This document shows, piece after piece, positions 63,089 through 64,000 of a DNA stretch of 64,000 bases (positions within the stretch are counted from its first letter, which is position 1; each line of letters begins with the position of its first letter). The stretch lies in contig JAQGOF010000078.1 in the NCBI GenBank assembly GCA_028293745.1, positions 1-64,000 of the forward strand. Reading direction: 5' to 3'. Source of the stretch: Gammaproteobacteria bacterium (lineage in GTDB: Bacteria; Pseudomonadota; Gammaproteobacteria; Steroidobacterales; Steroidobacteraceae). The position numbers and the translations under genes are program-made. A model generated the notes under the pieces. The model searched no databases, was not told where the DNA came from, and worked only from the letters and a program-made list of their open reading frames with translations.

Positions 63089-63828
63089 GAAGAACTGCTG
63101 AGCTCGGCGACGAAGTCATAGATGTCGCCCCGGTAGTACGAGAGGGAAAATTCCGCGGCGCGGCCATCCTTGAGAAAACCCAGGCGCTCCACCAACAGGC
63201 CCGCGTCCTTCTCCTTGGCCTGCAGCAGCTTCGCCTGTTCGCTGTTCAACAACACGGCGCGCAGTCGCTGTAACGCGCGCACCGGGCGATTTCCCGCGCG
63301 CTCGAGTGCTTCATACAAGGACGACTCCACGGCATCCAGAGAGGGCAGGGACGAAGCCAGTACTGTCGCATATTCGAGCGACATCGGCGCCTCGTTGGCA
63401 AACCGGATACGGTGAAAACGATACACCGGGGTGCCTGGGCTCGACCGCAATGCCAGGGATTCCTCGGGAGAAACGGTTCCTTCGGACCGTTGCAACCAAA
63501 CACTGCGCGGTGTCCGGCCGCGTGCGCGCATGTCTTCGGAGAACGATGTCAGCTTGGAGAAGTTCTTCTCGACTCTTGCAACCACGAAGGTGCCGGACCC
63601 CTGGCGCCGCACGAGCAGTCCCTCGTGCACCAGGCCATCGATGGCCTTGCGCACCGTGATCCGCGATACCTCGAACTCGGAAGCGAGGTCGCGCTCCGCA
63701 GGCAATGCGTCGTCCGGACCCAACAGACGGCGCTCCATGGCTTCCCTCAAAGCCCGCTGAAGCTGCTGGTAAAGCGGCAAGCTGCTCGATTCGTCGAGCG
63801 TTCCCACGGACTGCGACAGCAGGGTCAA
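63085..63828 (-). CDS. GntR/HutC-family regulator of N-acetylglucosamine use
   Basis: The 247-residue protein has an N-terminal winged helix (LPLYQQLQRALREAMERRLL, ERDLASEFEVSRITVRKAID, RRQGSGTFVV) and a UTRA effector domain (FSKLTSFSEDMRARGRTPRS to YYRGDIYDFVAEL). Such regulators bind amino-sugar phosphates and repress nag genes. It is first in the operon with the deaminase and nagA. The promoter region behind it carries several TACCAAT / ATTGGTA elements, likely its own operators. Confidence 0.93.
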   Translation of the reverse strand: MTLLSQSVGTLDESSSLPLYQQLQRALREAMERRLLGPDDALPAERDLASEFEVSRITVRKAIDGLVHEGLLVRRQGSGTFVVARVEKNFSKLTSFSEDMRARGRTPRSVWLQRSEGTVSPEESLALRSSPGTPVYRFHRIRFANEAPMSLEYATVLASSLPSLDAVESSLYEALERAGNRPVRALQRLRAVLLNSEQAKLLQAKEKDAGLLVERLGFLKDGRAAEFSLSYYRGDIYDFVAELSSSS

Positions 63829-63865
63829 ACGGATTCTCCGGAAGAGGACGGCCCGGTGATCATAC

Positions 63866-63994
63866 TACCAATATCATACCAATTAGTACCCCCTGGAGTC
63901 CTTTGTTTAGCGCAAGTAATTGTTTTAGCACAGACAGATGGGTGGGGCTAGGATTGGTATGCACTCTAGATGGCATTTTCACTACAGTGGTACT
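63866..63994. promoter_or_regulatory. Operator-rich promoter region of the nag operon
   Basis: TACCAAT occurs at 63866-63872 and 63877-63883, exactly 11 bases apart, followed by TACC at 63887. The inverse ATTGGTA is at 63953-63959, and GTGGTACTAT begins at 63987. The arrangement between the leftward gntR operon and whatever gene starts beyond the window suggests a divergent promoter region controlled by the GntR protein. The region is AT-rich compared with its surroundings. Confidence 0.6.
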
Positions 63995-64000
63995 ATATTG

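Overview
The window reads as chromosomal DNA of a high-GC, free-living gammaproteobacterium. The lineage is an inference: the nagA / SIS deaminase / GntR arrangement, CopLABCD, form IC (red-type) RuBisCO with CbbX, and numerous AcoR-, LuxR- and ECF-type regulators suggest something near Xanthomonadales/Nevskiales/Steroidobacteraceae. No rRNA, phage, IS element or CRISPR array was seen. One tRNA (initiator Met) is present.

Bases 1-21.5 kb are a plastic, regulator-rich region. It opens with two large signal-integrating regulators (a MalT-like LuxR protein cut by the window edge, and a winged-helix/ATPase/TPR protein). Then come three alpha/beta hydrolases, Ohr, an ECF sigma factor, and a translationally coupled efflux operon (LuxR response regulator, RND pump, adaptor, outer-membrane factor). 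Five copies of a precisely spaced 69-bp module (inverted repeat TACCCCAAAGTGGTA, then TGTCGTGATGCGG, then TAGCTTTC) lie in its intergenic regions, mostly upstream of the hydrolases and the response regulator. The same region is littered with gene debris: an alpha-glucan phosphorylase piece, a response-regulator/transketolase chimera, a frameshifted FecI-like sigma factor, a truncated FecR joined to a truncated PQQ dehydrogenase, a heme-copper oxidase subunit I scrap and a leaderless VapBC-like pair.

Bases 21.5-35.8 kb hold signalling and C1 genes. A kaiC-kaiB-kaiB-hybrid kinase operon (minus strand, no kaiA) reads into the tRNA-fMet gene. A HIT protein and an AcoR-like regulator that lacks the GAFTGA loop follow. 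The regulator is divergent from adhC-gfa (glutathione-dependent formaldehyde oxidation), which has a near-consensus sigma-54 promoter. A second KaiC-like ATPase sits between a soluble histidine kinase and a CheY-like regulator. A MetX-like hydrolase and an FMN-dependent 2-hydroxyacid dehydrogenase close the block.

Bases 35.8-49 kb carry two tandem lipoproteins (one with a long poly-serine tract made of 9-nt repeats), the ABC-F ATPase Uup, the RNA helicase RhlE, the copper resistance cluster copLABCD and a secreted gluzincin-type peptidase.

Bases 48.9-58.5 kb are a Calvin-Benson operon: divergent cbbR, then cbbL-cbbS-cbbX-fbp-prk-cbbY-cbbZ-tkt, with a perfect inverted repeat in the cbbR/cbbL gap as the likely CbbR operator. 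It implies CO2 fixation capacity, and with adhC-gfa it would suit autotrophic or formate/formaldehyde-linked growth.

The right end (58.5-64 kb) has a ferritin-like protein, a small membrane protein, a truncated MmyB-type regulator coupled to a 2OG-Fe dioxygenase, and the amino-sugar operon gntR-SIS deaminase-nagA with an operator-rich promoter at the window edge.
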